From PBB1 sp965229345 (GTDB taxonomy: Bacteria; Pseudomonadota; Gammaproteobacteria; Burkholderiales; Burkholderiaceae_C), in NCBI GenBank assembly GCA_965229345.1, contig OZ245872.1, positions 620,001 through 684,000 on the forward strand: a stretch of 64,000 nt of DNA, in the 5' to 3' direction. Made by a program: the position numbers and the translations under genes. The stretch's first letter is position 1. Each line of letters starts with the position of its first letter. Shown one piece after another: positions 35,870-47,296 of the stretch. The notes under the pieces were generated by a model. The model was not told where the DNA came from, ran no database searches, and saw only the letters and a list, made by a program, of their open reading frames with translations.

Positions 35870-37437
35870 CAGCGCTCTCCGGGTGTGTTCGGCGCCAGTG
35901 TAGGAGCCCCATCATCGGCAGGCGTCTCGCGTACTGCGGCGAAGCGCAGGGTGAATCGCACGCCCGGGCCGAAAGGTGCATCGGCCGGGTCGCCCGGTTG
36001 CGCACGCGGCGGCAGGTTGGCGTCGGAGATGTGCAGTTCGGCGCGGTGCTGGGTGGCGATCTGGCGCACGATGGCCAGACCCAGCCCCGAGCCGTCCACC
36101 TGCGTGCCGAGCAACCGGTAGAACGGACGAAACACCTGTTCGCGCTCGGCCAGCGGAATGCCCGGCCCGGAGTCCTCGACCTGGATCGTCATGGACTCGC
36201 CGAACGGGTCCGCGATCACCCGGACCGTGACCACACCGCCGGCCGGCGTGTAATGCAGCGCGTTGTCGACCAGGTTGCGGATCAGCTCGCCCAGCAGCAG
36301 GCGATGGCCCCAGATCGTCAGGCCGCCGGACGGACCCGCCGCACTGCCGTCCGGCGTGGCGACCTCCGGGCCTTCGTATCCGAGGTCGATGCGTTTGTCG
36401 AGAGCACGCGGCACGAAGTCCTGCACTGTCTCGACGGCCAGCTCGGCCAGATCGACCGGCACCAGCGCAATCGTGTGGTCCCGGTCTTCGGCGCGCGCCA
36501 TCGACAGCAGCTGGTTGACCATGTGCGCCGCGCGCTCGCTGGAGCGGGCGATCTGCTGCAGCGATCGCTTGATGTCGGCCGGCGCGCTGCGGCCGGCGTC
36601 GATGTCGCGCTGCGCCAGCTCGGCCTGCATGCGCAGACCGGCCAGCGGCGTCTTCAGCTGGTGTGCCGCGTCGGACAGAAAGCGCTTTTGCGAACCCATC
36701 GAGCGGTCGAGCCGCGCGAGCAGGTCATTGATGGCGCGCACCAGCGGCGACACCTCTTCGGGTGCGTCGCGTTCGTCGATCGGGCTCAGGTCGCTGCTGT
36801 CGCGCTTGCGGATGCGCTGCTGCAACTCGTTGAGCGGCGCAATGCCGCGCACCAGCGCCAGCCACACCAGCAGCACCGCCAGCGGCAGGATGACGAACTG
36901 CGGCAGGATCACGCCCTTGATGATTTCGGTGGCCAGCCGTGAGCGTTTGCCCAGCGTCTCGGCCACCTGCACCAGCGGGGCCGCATCGCCGGGGCGCCCC
37001 GGCACATCGACCCACAGATAGGCCACGCGCACGCTCTCGTCGTGGATGGTGTCGTCGCGGTAGCGCAGCTCGCCCGGCGGCGCGCGGTCTTCTTCTGAAG
37101 GCACCGCCAGCGCACGGTCGCCACTGAGGTATTCGCCGCGCAGGCCCAGCACCTGATAGAACACATCGTCGGCTTCGTCGGCGCGCAGGATTTCCGAGGC
37201 GCCCGCGGGCAGCGTGAAGACGGCGGTGGGGGTGCCCGCGGAAGCCGCGATCGCGACCTGCTTGGACAGCACCCGCACCATGTCGGCCAGTTCGCGGTCG
37301 TAGGGCCGGTTGGCGATGCCCTGCGCTACCAGCCAGGTCAGCACCACGCTCATCGGCCACAGCACCAGCAAGGGCGCGAGCATCCAGTCGAGGATCTCGC
37401 CGAAGAGGGAACGTTGCTCGCGCGGGGTGTTGGCCAT
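35869..37437 (-). CDS. Sensor histidine kinase, TctE/QseC-type
   Basis: The 522-residue protein has two membrane helices (residues about 15-35 and 172-195) enclosing a 135-residue periplasmic sensor of the TctE N-terminal type. A HAMP linker follows (RGIAPLNELQQRI), then the phospho-acceptor His in FLSDAAHQLKTPLAGL near residue 256. The N box RNLVDNALHYTPAGG and the G boxes DSGPGIP and GSGLGLAIV form the ATPase. ATG 37437 is chosen over an in-frame start at 37503, which would overlap the regulator gene. The ligand is unknown; TctE relatives sense tricarboxylates. It follows its regulator by 16 bases. Confidence 0.92.
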
Positions 37438-37453
37438 GGAAGGTCGAAGCTTC

Positions 37454-38125
<672 letters not shown>

Positions 38126-38291
38126 CCCTGTGTCCTTTCGGCTGACCCGGCACCGCATACGCCGGCGTATCGGCCCAGTTTAGGGTTGGGCTTGTCGTCC
38201 ATGAGGGACTGGCGCATGGCTGTATACCCGTAGCCAAGCGCTCGGCACCACCCCCTAGGCCTCACATCGGGGCAAAAAATCGCCTCTACAC

Positions 38292-38322
38292 TACTGTACA
38301 GACATCCAGCTTTTGCAATAAT
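38292..38322 (+). promoter_or_regulatory. Probable LexA (SOS) box and recA promoter
   Basis: TACTGT (38292-38297) followed after eight bases by CCAG (38306-38309) matches the LexA pattern CTGT-N8-ACAG except for one base in the right half. AATAAT (38317-38322) is a good -10. TGTACA (38295-38300), 16 bases before it, could be the -35, so LexA would cover the polymerase site. The recA start 25 bases later has GGAG at six bases from the ATG. Confidence 0.6.
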
Positions 38323-38346
38323 CCATCCGTCACTCTGGAGAACCCC

Positions 38347-39423
38347 ATGGACGCACCCGTCAAAGCCCTGAACACCGAAAAAGCCAAAGCCCTGCAGGCC
38401 GCCCTGGCCCAAATTGAAAAGCAGTTCGGCAAGGGCACGATCATGCGGCTGGGTGAGGGCGAGGTGATCGACGACATCGAGGTGGTGTCCACCGGCTCGC
38501 TGGGCCTCGACATCGCGCTCGGCGTCGGCGGCCTGCCGCGTGGCCGCGTCGTCGAGATCTACGGCCCGGAGTCCAGCGGCAAGACCACGCTGACGCTGCA
38601 GGTCATCGCCGAGATGCAAAAGCTCGGCGGCACCTGCGCTTTCATCGATGCCGAGCACGCGCTCGACACCGCCTATGCCCAGAAGCTCGGTGTCAATCTG
38701 CAAGAGCTCCTGATCAGCCAACCCGACACCGGCGAACAAGCGCTGGAAATCGTCGATGCGCTCGTGCGCTCGGCCTCGGTCGATCTGGTCGTCATCGACT
38801 CGGTGGCCGCGCTGACGCCGAAGGCCGAAATCGAAGGTGAGATGGGTGACTCGCTGCCCGGTCTGCAGGCGCGACTGATGAGCCAGGCGCTGCGCAAGCT
38901 GACTGGCACCATCAAGAAGACCAACACCATGGTCATCTTCATCAACCAGATCCGCATGAAGATCGGTGTGATGTTCGGCAGCCCCGAAACCACCACCGGC
39001 GGCAACGCGCTGAAGTTCTACGCCTCGGTGCGCCTGGACATCCGCCGCATCGGCAGCATCAAGAAGGGCGAAGAGGTCATCGGCAACGAGACCAAGGTCA
39101 AGGTGGTCAAGAACAAGGTGTCGCCGCCGTTCAAGACCGCCGAATTCGACATCCTCTACGGCGAAGGCATCAGCCGCGAGGGCGAAATCATCGACATGGG
39201 CGTCGAGGCCAAGGTGCTCGAAAAGAGTGGCGCCTGGTACGCCTACAAGGGCGAAAAGATCGGCCAGGGCAAGGACAACGCCCGCGAATTCCTGCGTGAG
39301 AACCCGGCGCTGGCGTTCGAGATCGAGAACCTGGTGCGCGAAGCGGTCGGCATTCCATCTTTGCCGCCACTCGAAGGCGGCGAGGCGCCGAAGGCCGCCA
39401 AGGACAAGCCTGCCAAGGCGTGA
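38347..39423 (+). CDS. recA: Recombinase RecA
   Basis: RecA forms filaments on single-stranded DNA, drives homologous recombination and triggers LexA cleavage. The 358-residue product has the Walker A loop GPESSGKTTLT, Walker B LVVIDSVAALTP, the DNA-binding loop GEMGDSLPGLQARLMSQAL and NQIRMKIGVMFG. Its C-terminus is acidic and then Lys/Ala-rich. Codon use is more biased than in surrounding genes, as expected for high expression. recX follows by 59 bases. Confidence 0.98.
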   Translation: MDAPVKALNTEKAKALQAALAQIEKQFGKGTIMRLGEGEVIDDIEVVSTGSLGLDIALGVGGLPRGRVVEIYGPESSGKTTLTLQVIAEMQKLGGTCAFIDAEHALDTAYAQKLGVNLQELLISQPDTGEQALEIVDALVRSASVDLVVIDSVAALTPKAEIEGEMGDSLPGLQARLMSQALRKLTGTIKKTNTMVIFINQIRMKIGVMFGSPETTTGGNALKFYASVRLDIRRIGSIKKGEEVIGNETKVKVVKNKVSPPFKTAEFDILYGEGISREGEIIDMGVEAKVLEKSGAWYAYKGEKIGQGKDNAREFLRENPALAFEIENLVREAVGIPSLPPLEGGEAPKAAKDKPAKA

Positions 39424-39482
39424 TCTGCGCGGTGGCGTGACATGACGCGGCCTCAGCGCGCGGCGGCAGGGCGCCCGGTGCG

Positions 39483-39980
39483 ATGAAGTCGCGGCTGTCA
39501 CTGAAAGGCCGGGCGTTGCAACTGCTGGCGCAGCGGGAACACAGCCGACTGGAGTTGCGCCGCAAGCTGCTGCGAAGGGTGCGCGACGATGCCCGCCGCG
39601 ACGACACCGCGGTGCAAGGCACGTCGGTCGACCATCAGGCCGAGGTCGAAGCCGTGCTCGATTGGCTGCAAGCCCACCGCTACCTGAGCGATGAGCGCTT
39701 CGTCGAAAGCCGGGTTCATGCGCGGGCATCGCGCTTCGGCAACCTGCGCATCCACCAGGAGCTGTCGCAGCACGGGGTCGAGCTCACGCCGGCGATCGCC
39801 TGCGAGTTGCGCGGCAGCGAACGGGCCCGAGCGCACGAAGTCCAGCAGCGCAAATTCGGTTCACTCCCTGTCACGCCCGCCGACCGCGCGCGACAGGCCC
39901 GGTTTCTGGCCGGACGGGGGTTCTCGGCCGAGGTGGTCTGGCAGGTGCTGCGCGGGGCGGCTGAAGGCGACGGCGATTGA
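39483..39980 (+). CDS. recX: Recombination regulatory protein RecX
   Basis: RecX caps RecA filaments and limits recombination. The 165-residue, strongly basic helical protein shows the three-helix repeats of the family: LKGRALQLLAQREHSRLELRRKL at the N-terminus, VLDWLQAHRYLSDERFVES, and a C-terminal repeat with RQARFLAGRGFSAEVVWQVL. A position directly after recA is usual in this order. Confidence 0.93.
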   Translation: MKSRLSLKGRALQLLAQREHSRLELRRKLLRRVRDDARRDDTAVQGTSVDHQAEVEAVLDWLQAHRYLSDERFVESRVHARASRFGNLRIHQELSQHGVELTPAIACELRGSERARAHEVQQRKFGSLPVTPADRARQARFLAGRGFSAEVVWQVLRGAAEGDGD

Positions 39981-40280
39981 CGACACATCGCGCTCGAACC
40001 CGCCAAATGGTCACCGTTCCACGCATTTGAGTCGATGCGCATGCCGTGGCGGCGCCGATCAGTCCGCACCCACCACCAGGCTGAGCGCCCGTTTTCTGTA
40101 CAGGTCGGTGTCAGGTAAGCCCCTGAAAATTCCTGCGCCGCCCCTCTGAAAGCAACCGCCTCGCGTGGTTTGGCAAAGCTCCGATCGAGTCGTCTGCACG
40201 GCCGGCCTGGACCACGCCGGGATATCCCTCGCTTGCAACGATAATCGCGGCTGATTTCTTCCTAGTCAGAAAGCCCCCGA
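39981..40280 (+). other. Non-coding gap between recX and sucC
   Basis: No convincing protein frame, RNA gene or intrinsic terminator is seen in these 300 bases. GATAAT (40240-40245) is a possible -10 for sucC, without a good -35. The octamer CTGTACAG occurs at 40096-40103 and also within the recA promoter at 38294-38301; its meaning is unclear. The ribosome site before sucC is weak. Confidence 0.4.
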
Positions 40281-41444
<1,164 letters not shown>

Positions 41445-41463
41445 GGCCAAAGGAATCCAAGTC

Positions 41464-42357
41464 ATGTCCATCTATATCAACAAAGACACCAAGGTCATCA
41501 CGCAGGGCATCACTGGCAAGACGGGTCAGTTCCACACCCTCGGCTGCCAGGCCTACGCCAACGGCAAGAATGCCTTCGTGGCCGGCGTGAATCCGAAGAA
41601 GGCTGGCGAGCGCTTCTCCGACATCCCCATTTACGCCTCCGTCCAGGAAGCGAAGGGCCAGACGGGCGCCACCGTCTCGGTGATCTACGTGCCGCCTGCG
41701 GGCGCTGCGGCGGCGATCTGGGAAGCGGTCGAGGCCGACCTCGATCTGGCGATCTGCATCACCGAAGGCATTCCCGTGCGGGACATGCTGGAAGTGCGCA
41801 ACAAGATGAAGGCCAAGGAGGCCGCCGGCGGCAAGAAGACCCTGCTGCTGGGACCCAACTGCCCGGGCCTGATCACGCCCGAAGAAATCAAGATCGGCAT
41901 CATGCCGGGCCACATCCACCGCAAGGGCCGCATCGGTGTCGTGTCGCGCTCCGGCACCTTGACCTATGAAGCCGTGGCGCAGCTGACCGAGATCGGCCTG
42001 GGCCAATCGTCGGCCGTCGGCATCGGTGGCGACCCCATCAACGGCTTGAAGCACATCGACGTGATGAGGGCCTTCAACGACGACCCGGACACCGACGCCG
42101 TGATCATGATCGGCGAGATCGGTGGCCCGGACGAGGCGGAAGCCGCCCGCTGGTGCAAGCTGAACATGAAGAAGCCGATCGTGGGCTTCATCGCGGGCGT
42201 CACGGCTCCTCCGGGCAAACGCATGGGCCACGCCGGGGCGCTGATCTCGGGGGGCGCTGATACGGCCGATGCCAAGCTCGCCATCATGGAAGAGTGCGGC
42301 TTCACGATCACGCGCAACCCGTCCGAGATGGCCAAGCTGCTCAAGAAGCTGCTCTGA
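41464..42357 (+). CDS. sucD: Succinyl-CoA synthetase alpha subunit
   Basis: SucD binds CoA and carries the phospho-histidine. The 297-residue product has the CoA-binding ITQGITGKTGQFHT at its start, NCPGLITPEEIKIGIMPG, and the His-containing GHAGALISGGADTADAK. An AAAGGA ribosome site precedes the ATG. The stop shares a base with the ATG of the P450 gene (TGATG). Confidence 0.97.
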   Translation: MSIYINKDTKVITQGITGKTGQFHTLGCQAYANGKNAFVAGVNPKKAGERFSDIPIYASVQEAKGQTGATVSVIYVPPAGAAAAIWEAVEADLDLAICITEGIPVRDMLEVRNKMKAKEAAGGKKTLLLGPNCPGLITPEEIKIGIMPGHIHRKGRIGVVSRSGTLTYEAVAQLTEIGLGQSSAVGIGGDPINGLKHIDVMRAFNDDPDTDAVIMIGEIGGPDEAEAARWCKLNMKKPIVGFIAGVTAPPGKRMGHAGALISGGADTADAKLAIMEECGFTITRNPSEMAKLLKKLL

Positions 42358-43781
42358 TGCCCGACCGGCGCCAGGCGTCGGCGTTGCATGCGCCGCCCGG
42401 CGCCCCGATCCCCCCGTCTCTCGACGCCCGGGCGGTGCTGGGGCGGGCGGTGATCGACGCCGGGTTCCTGCGCGATCCGTATCCGACCTACCGTGCGCTG
42501 CGCGAAGCCGCGCCGTTGGTCTGGAGTGACGAGTTCTTTGGCGGCGCGTGGCTGGTGACGCGTCACACCGATGTCGAACTGGTGCTGCGCGATGCACGCT
42601 TCTCGGCGCAGCGCACCGGGGGCTGGGTCATGCGGCCCGCCGACGCAGACCGTGCCGGTCGCCATGCCGGACGCAGCGGCCTGCAAGGCTTCCAGCGGTT
42701 GTTCGCCCGGGCGATGATCTTCCTCGATGCGCCCGACCACACCCGTGTGCGCCAGGTGATGTCGGCCGCCTTCCGACCGACCGATCTGCAACGTCTGGTG
42801 CCGCGCATCGAGCAGGCCGTGGCTGAGCGGCTGGCGGCGGTGGATGCTGGCGCTCCCTTCGATTTCGTCGATGTGCTGGCCCGCCCGCTGCCGGCCCAGG
42901 TGATTGCGTGGTTGATGGGCCTGGGCGATGCCGAGGGTGCGGTGTCGGCCGATGTCGTGGCCTGGTCCGACGAGCTCGCCAATTTCGTGGGGGCTCCCGC
43001 ACCCAGCCATGCGCAGGCCTTGAGCGCCCAGACCGCGCTGCTCGCGATGGCCCAGTATTTCGATGGGCTGCTCGCGCGGCGGCGCGTTGCACTGACCCGT
43101 GGGGACGAGCCGCGCGATAACCTGATCGACCGGCTGCTACAGGCCGAGCGCGACGGCCAGATCCGTGGCAGCGCCGAGTTGCTGGCGCAGTGCGTGATGC
43201 TGCTGTTCGCAGGCCATGAAACCACGCGCCATCTGCTGGCCAACGGCCTGCGCACGCTGCTGACCCATCCGGAGCAGTGGCGCCAGCTGCAACGTGATCG
43301 GACGTTGCTTCCCGGGGCGGTGCGTGAACTGCTGCGCTTTGACAGTCCGGTGCAGTACACCGGCCGCCGCGTGGCGACCGACCTGGAGCTGCACGGGCAG
43401 ACCTTGCGCCGGGGAGATCTGGTCGTGGCGCTCATCGGCGCGGCCAACCGCGACCCGGCCCGGCACGAGCGCCCCGACGAGCTGGACATCACCCGCCGTC
43501 CCGCGCCGCCGCTGGCCTTTGGACAGGGCCCGCATGTGTGCATAGGCGCAGCGCTGACGCTGATGGAAGCGCAGGTCGTTTTCGCGCAGCTGCTCGAGCG
43601 CTGGCCTGACCTGACGCTGACCCCGAGCGCCGCGCCGCACTGGACGGGCAACGCCTTGTACCGAGGCCTGACCGAGTTGGCGGTGCAGTGCGCCGTGCGG
43701 CCAGCGAGCGCGTCGGCTCTGGCCCCTACACTGCCGCCTTCACGTACCGCCCGCCCACCGGACCCCGCATGCAAGCCTTGA
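42357..43781 (+). CDS. Cytochrome P450
   Basis: The 474-residue soluble P450 has the I-helix oxygen motif LFAGHETTRH, the ExxR salt bridge in VRELLRFDSPVQY, and the heme loop AFGQGPHVCIGAAL with the axial Cys at about residue 395. It has no N-terminal membrane anchor, so it is a cytoplasmic class needing ferredoxin partners, none of which are nearby. The substrate is unknown; the sequence resembles generic bacterial CYP families. The ATG overlaps the sucD stop by one base. The last 30 residues are Pro/Ala-rich and run over the TerC start. Confidence 0.92.
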   Translation: MPDRRQASALHAPPGAPIPPSLDARAVLGRAVIDAGFLRDPYPTYRALREAAPLVWSDEFFGGAWLVTRHTDVELVLRDARFSAQRTGGWVMRPADADRAGRHAGRSGLQGFQRLFARAMIFLDAPDHTRVRQVMSAAFRPTDLQRLVPRIEQAVAERLAAVDAGAPFDFVDVLARPLPAQVIAWLMGLGDAEGAVSADVVAWSDELANFVGAPAPSHAQALSAQTALLAMAQYFDGLLARRRVALTRGDEPRDNLIDRLLQAERDGQIRGSAELLAQCVMLLFAGHETTRHLLANGLRTLLTHPEQWRQLQRDRTLLPGAVRELLRFDSPVQYTGRRVATDLELHGQTLRRGDLVVALIGAANRDPARHERPDELDITRRPAPPLAFGQGPHVCIGAALTLMEAQVVFAQLLERWPDLTLTPSAAPHWTGNALYRGLTELAVQCAVRPASASALAPTLPPSRTARPPDPACKP

Positions 43782-44491
43782 TGACCCCCGAGTTCTGGAT
43801 CGCCGTCGGCCAGATCATCATGATCGACATCCTGCTTGGCGGCGACAACGCGGTGGTCATCGCACTGGCTTGTCGCAAGCTGCCGCCGGCTCAGCGCCGT
43901 CAGGGCATCCTGTGGGGCACCGCGGGGGCCATCGTCTTGCGCGTGATCTTGATTTTTTTCGCGCTGCAGCTACTGGCGATTCCGTTGCTGAAACTGGTCG
44001 GTGCCATCCTGCTGGTGTGGATCGGCGTGAAGCTGCTGCTGCCTGAGGACGACGATGGCCACGCCAACATCGAAGGCAGCGACAAGCTGTGGGGCGCCGT
44101 GAAGACGGTCATCGTGGCCGATCTCGTGATGAGCCTCGACAACGTGATCGCCATCGCCGGCGCCGCCGAAACGGCCGGCGGCGACCACACGATGCCGCTC
44201 GTCATCTTCGGCCTGCTGGTGAGCATCCCCATCATCGTCTGGGGCAGCCAGCTGGTCATCAAGCTGATGGACCGCTACCCCCTCATCATCACCCTGGGCG
44301 CGATGCTGCTGGGGTGGATCGCCGGCACGATGGCAGTGGGTGACCCTGCGTTGACCAACCCTGAGGTCATGCCGCAGCTGCCCAAGCTGCCACCCGATGG
44401 CTGGATCAAGTACGCCGCTGGCGTGGCCGGTGCGCTGCTGGTCTACGCGATGGGCCGCGGCCTGCAGGCGCGGCGCGGCGCCTCTGGCTGA
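43769..44491 (+). CDS. TerC/YjbE-family integral membrane protein
   Basis: The 240-residue protein has about seven membrane segments. The two family motifs IDILLGGDNAVVIALACRKL and ADLVMSLDNVIAIAGAA each hold acidic residues in the membrane. TerC-family proteins are linked to manganese or metal-ion export and to metalation of secreted proteins. ATG 43769 lies inside the P450 3' end; ATG 43781, sharing a base with the P450 stop, is an equally good choice four codons later. Confidence 0.87.
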   Translation: MQALMTPEFWIAVGQIIMIDILLGGDNAVVIALACRKLPPAQRRQGILWGTAGAIVLRVILIFFALQLLAIPLLKLVGAILLVWIGVKLLLPEDDDGHANIEGSDKLWGAVKTVIVADLVMSLDNVIAIAGAAETAGGDHTMPLVIFGLLVSIPIIVWGSQLVIKLMDRYPLIITLGAMLLGWIAGTMAVGDPALTNPEVMPQLPKLPPDGWIKYAAGVAGALLVYAMGRGLQARRGASG

Positions 44492-44498
44492 GCGAGCC

Positions 44499-45461
44499 AT
44501 GATTCAGGGGTTCGACCGTGACCGGTTGGGTCGCTACCGGATCGAACGTCTGCTGGGCCGTGGCGCCATGGGCGCGGTGGTGCTGGGCCGCGATGCCGAC
44601 ACGGGGCGCCTGGCAGCCATCAAGACCTTGTCGCTGTCGAACGAGTTCTCCGCCGACGAAGTGACCGAGGCGCGCGTGCGCCTCTTCCGCGAGGCCGAGG
44701 CCGCTCGCCGACTGCAGCACCCGGACATCGTGGCCATCTACGACACGGGCCAAGACGATGAGCTCGCCTACATCGCGATGGAGTACGTCGCCGGGCTGGA
44801 TCTGCAGCGTTACACGCATGCCAGCCGGCGGCTGCCACTGCCGCTGGTCGTGCACATCGGCCGCAGGGTGGCCCACGCGCTGGCGCATGCCCACAGCCAG
44901 GGCGTGATCCACCGTGACATCAAGCCTGCCAACGTGATGATCGATGCGTCGGCCGGAGTGGTGAAAGTCACCGACTTCGGTGTGGCCCGCATCGCCGACG
45001 CCTGCCGCACCCGGACCGGCATGCTGCTGGGCACGCCCACCTACATGTCTCCCGAGCAGCTCTCTGGACAGCGGGTCGATGGGCGCACCGATTTGTACTC
45101 GCTCGGCGTCACGCTGTTCCAACTGCTGACCGGAGCGCTGCCGCACCAAGGCGAATCGATGGCGCGCCTGATGTACGGCATCGTCAACGAGGTGGCGCCC
45201 GATGTGCGTACGCTGCGCCCCGAAGTGCCGCAGGCGTTGGCCCGTGTGCTGGCGCAGACGCTGGCCAAGTCGCCCGAGGCCCGCTACGCCGATGGGCTCC
45301 AGCTGGACCAGGCATTGGACGCCGTGGCCTCACTCTGGCCCGACGCGGTGCTTGCCTTGCCAGGCGATTCAGCACCCGCCGCCGTCACCCCCGAAGTGGA
45401 TGCTTTTGCCTCGACCGTGAAATCGTCACGCCCCGATCCGGGGCACAATTCCGATCTGTGA
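44499..45461 (+). CDS. Serine/threonine protein kinase
   Basis: The 320-residue Hanks-type kinase starts with YRIERLLGRGAMGAVVLGRD (glycine loop). It has the ATP lysine in LAAIKTL, the catalytic loop GVIHRDIKPANVMID, DFGVARI for metal binding, and an activation segment GTPTYMSPEQ. The C-terminal 50 residues are disordered and lack any membrane helix or extracellular sensor, so it is a soluble kinase. It begins seven bases after the TerC gene and precedes PP2C and FHA genes, giving a full phospho-signalling set. Confidence 0.95.
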   Translation: MIQGFDRDRLGRYRIERLLGRGAMGAVVLGRDADTGRLAAIKTLSLSNEFSADEVTEARVRLFREAEAARRLQHPDIVAIYDTGQDDELAYIAMEYVAGLDLQRYTHASRRLPLPLVVHIGRRVAHALAHAHSQGVIHRDIKPANVMIDASAGVVKVTDFGVARIADACRTRTGMLLGTPTYMSPEQLSGQRVDGRTDLYSLGVTLFQLLTGALPHQGESMARLMYGIVNEVAPDVRTLRPEVPQALARVLAQTLAKSPEARYADGLQLDQALDAVASLWPDAVLALPGDSAPAAVTPEVDAFASTVKSSRPDPGHNSDL

Positions 45462-45586
45462 CTGCCCCTGCCCGCACCGCCTGCCAACGTCGCCTTTCGC
45501 TGCAATGGCCCACGCGGCAGCGGTTTTGGCAGGGTGGCTCGCGCTGACGCGCCTCCCTGTCCTGCCCGAGCCCCCTGCCGCTTGAC

Positions 45587-46369
45587 ATGCCCTTCGAGTT
45601 TTTCAGCGCCACCGACACCGGGCGCGCGCGCAACAACAACGAGGACTCAGTGGCGGTCGACCCGGCTTCGGCGCTGGTGGTGCTGGCCGACGGCATGGGG
45701 GGGTACAACGCTGGTGAGGTCGCCAGCCAGATGGCCACCTCCTTCATCAGCACCGAACTTGGCCGTTGGCTCACCGAGGCCGCTTCCAACGCCACCGATG
45801 CCGACGTGCGCCGGGCGATGGACATCTGCGTGGACAACGCCAACCGAGCCATTTTCAATGCCGCGAGCACCAACCCTCAGTACGCCGGCATGGGCACGAC
45901 ACTGGTGGTGGGCGTCTTCCGCGAAGGTCGGCTGCTGCTGGGTCACGTCGGCGACTCGCGCGGCTACCGGCTGCGCGCCGGCAAGTTCATGCGCATCACC
46001 CACGACCATTCGTTGCTGCAGGAGCAGATCGATGCGGGGCTGATCACCGAAGAGCAGGCCGCGTTCTCCTCCAACAAGAACCTGGTGACCCGCGCCGTGG
46101 GTGTCGAAGACAGCGTGATGCTGGAATCGCACCTGCACGAACTCCTGCCGGGCGATCTGGTGCTGCTGTGCTCGGACGGACTGTCCGACATGCTCGACGA
46201 CGAGCACATTGGCCAGGTGCTGCAGTCTGGTGCCGATCTCGAGGCATTGGCTCACGCCCTGATTTCCGCCGCCAACGAAGCCGGCGGAAAAGATAACATT
46301 GCCGTCATCTTGGCGCGAGTTCAAGGTGCAGCGGGGGCTGGGCGGTCCTGGTGGCCGTTCAAGCGCTGA
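45587..46369 (+). CDS. PP2C-family protein serine/threonine phosphatase
   Basis: The 260-residue product has the PP2C metal-binding motifs: NNNEDSVAV, LADGMGGYNAGEVAS, GMGTTLVVGVF, GHVGDSRGYRLR, LLCSDGLSDML and GGKDNIAVILA. It should remove phosphate from substrates of the adjacent kinase. It lies 125 bases after the kinase gene in a gap with no visible terminator. The start at ATG 45587 gives the standard N-terminus. Confidence 0.95.
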   Translation: MPFEFFSATDTGRARNNNEDSVAVDPASALVVLADGMGGYNAGEVASQMATSFISTELGRWLTEAASNATDADVRRAMDICVDNANRAIFNAASTNPQYAGMGTTLVVGVFREGRLLLGHVGDSRGYRLRAGKFMRITHDHSLLQEQIDAGLITEEQAAFSSNKNLVTRAVGVEDSVMLESHLHELLPGDLVLLCSDGLSDMLDDEHIGQVLQSGADLEALAHALISAANEAGGKDNIAVILARVQGAAGAGRSWWPFKR

Positions 46370-46440
46370 GTCGCACAACGATTCGACCGCCCGCGCAGCC
46401 ATCTTCCGCCACGACGACACAACAATAGACGAGGTCAAGC

Positions 46441-47103
46441 ATGGGCAAACTGGTGGTATCGCTCGACGGTGTGGTGATCAAGGAAGTGCAGATCACCAAG
46501 GACAAGACCACGCTCGGACGCCGGCCCTACAACGACATCGTCATCGACAACCTGGCCGTCAGCGGTGAGCATGCCGTGCTGCAGATGCTGGGTGCCGATG
46601 TCTTCATCGAAGACCTCAACAGCACCAACGGCACCTACATCAACGGCAAGGCGGTCAAGAAGCAACTGCTCGCTCACAACGACACCGTCGAGATCGGCAA
46701 GTACAAGATCAAGTTCCTGGTGGCCGATGGCGGCGACTACGAAGCCACCCAGATCCTGCGCCCCGGGACCCAGTCACAGCAGCCGCCCGGGCTACAGCGT
46801 GCCTCCGGTTTCGGTGGCCCCTCGGGCTTTGGCGCCTTGGGCGGTGCCGCGTCGATCAAGGTCTTGAACGGGGCGGCTGCGGGTCGCGAAGTCAGCCTGA
46901 CCAAGGTGGTCACCACCATCGGCAAGCCCGGCGTGCAGGTCGCGTCGATCACGAAGCGGCCGACAGGCTATGTGTTTGCGCACGTGGAGGGCGCCGCCCG
47001 CCCCACCGTCAATGGCAACCCGCTGGTCACCGAGACCACCCAGCTGCGCGATGGCGACGTGATCGAGCTCGCCGGCACGCAGATGCAATTCATCAACCGA
47101 TAG
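46441..47103 (+). CDS. FHA-domain protein
   Basis: The 220-residue protein has a complete forkhead-associated domain at residues about 20-75 (TLGRRPYNDIVIDNLAVSGEH, then NSTNGTYING), with the Gly-Arg, Ser, His and Asn residues that bind phospho-threonine. A Gly/Gln-rich linker (about 100-135) leads to a second FHA-like fold with degenerate binding residues (IGKPGVQVASITKR and RPTVNGNPL). It probably reads marks set by the kinase two genes upstream. No membrane or enzyme domain is present. Confidence 0.92.
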   Translation: MGKLVVSLDGVVIKEVQITKDKTTLGRRPYNDIVIDNLAVSGEHAVLQMLGADVFIEDLNSTNGTYINGKAVKKQLLAHNDTVEIGKYKIKFLVADGGDYEATQILRPGTQSQQPPGLQRASGFGGPSGFGALGGAASIKVLNGAAAGREVSLTKVVTTIGKPGVQVASITKRPTGYVFAHVEGAARPTVNGNPLVTETTQLRDGDVIELAGTQMQFINR

Positions 47104-47296
47104 CCGAGGCGGGGCGCACGGCTTGTGCGCCTGCCGTGAATCTTTCACGGGGACCTCTGCTCGGTTCAGTGCTGCGGCGTGACCTGGCCGCAAACGCGAC
47201 TTTCGCCCCTTGCCGGCGCTGGCGCACGGCCTCAGTATTTGGCGCAGTCCTCGATGCGTCCAGCGCCGTGCCCGTTCTCGCTTCCGCCCCCACCCC

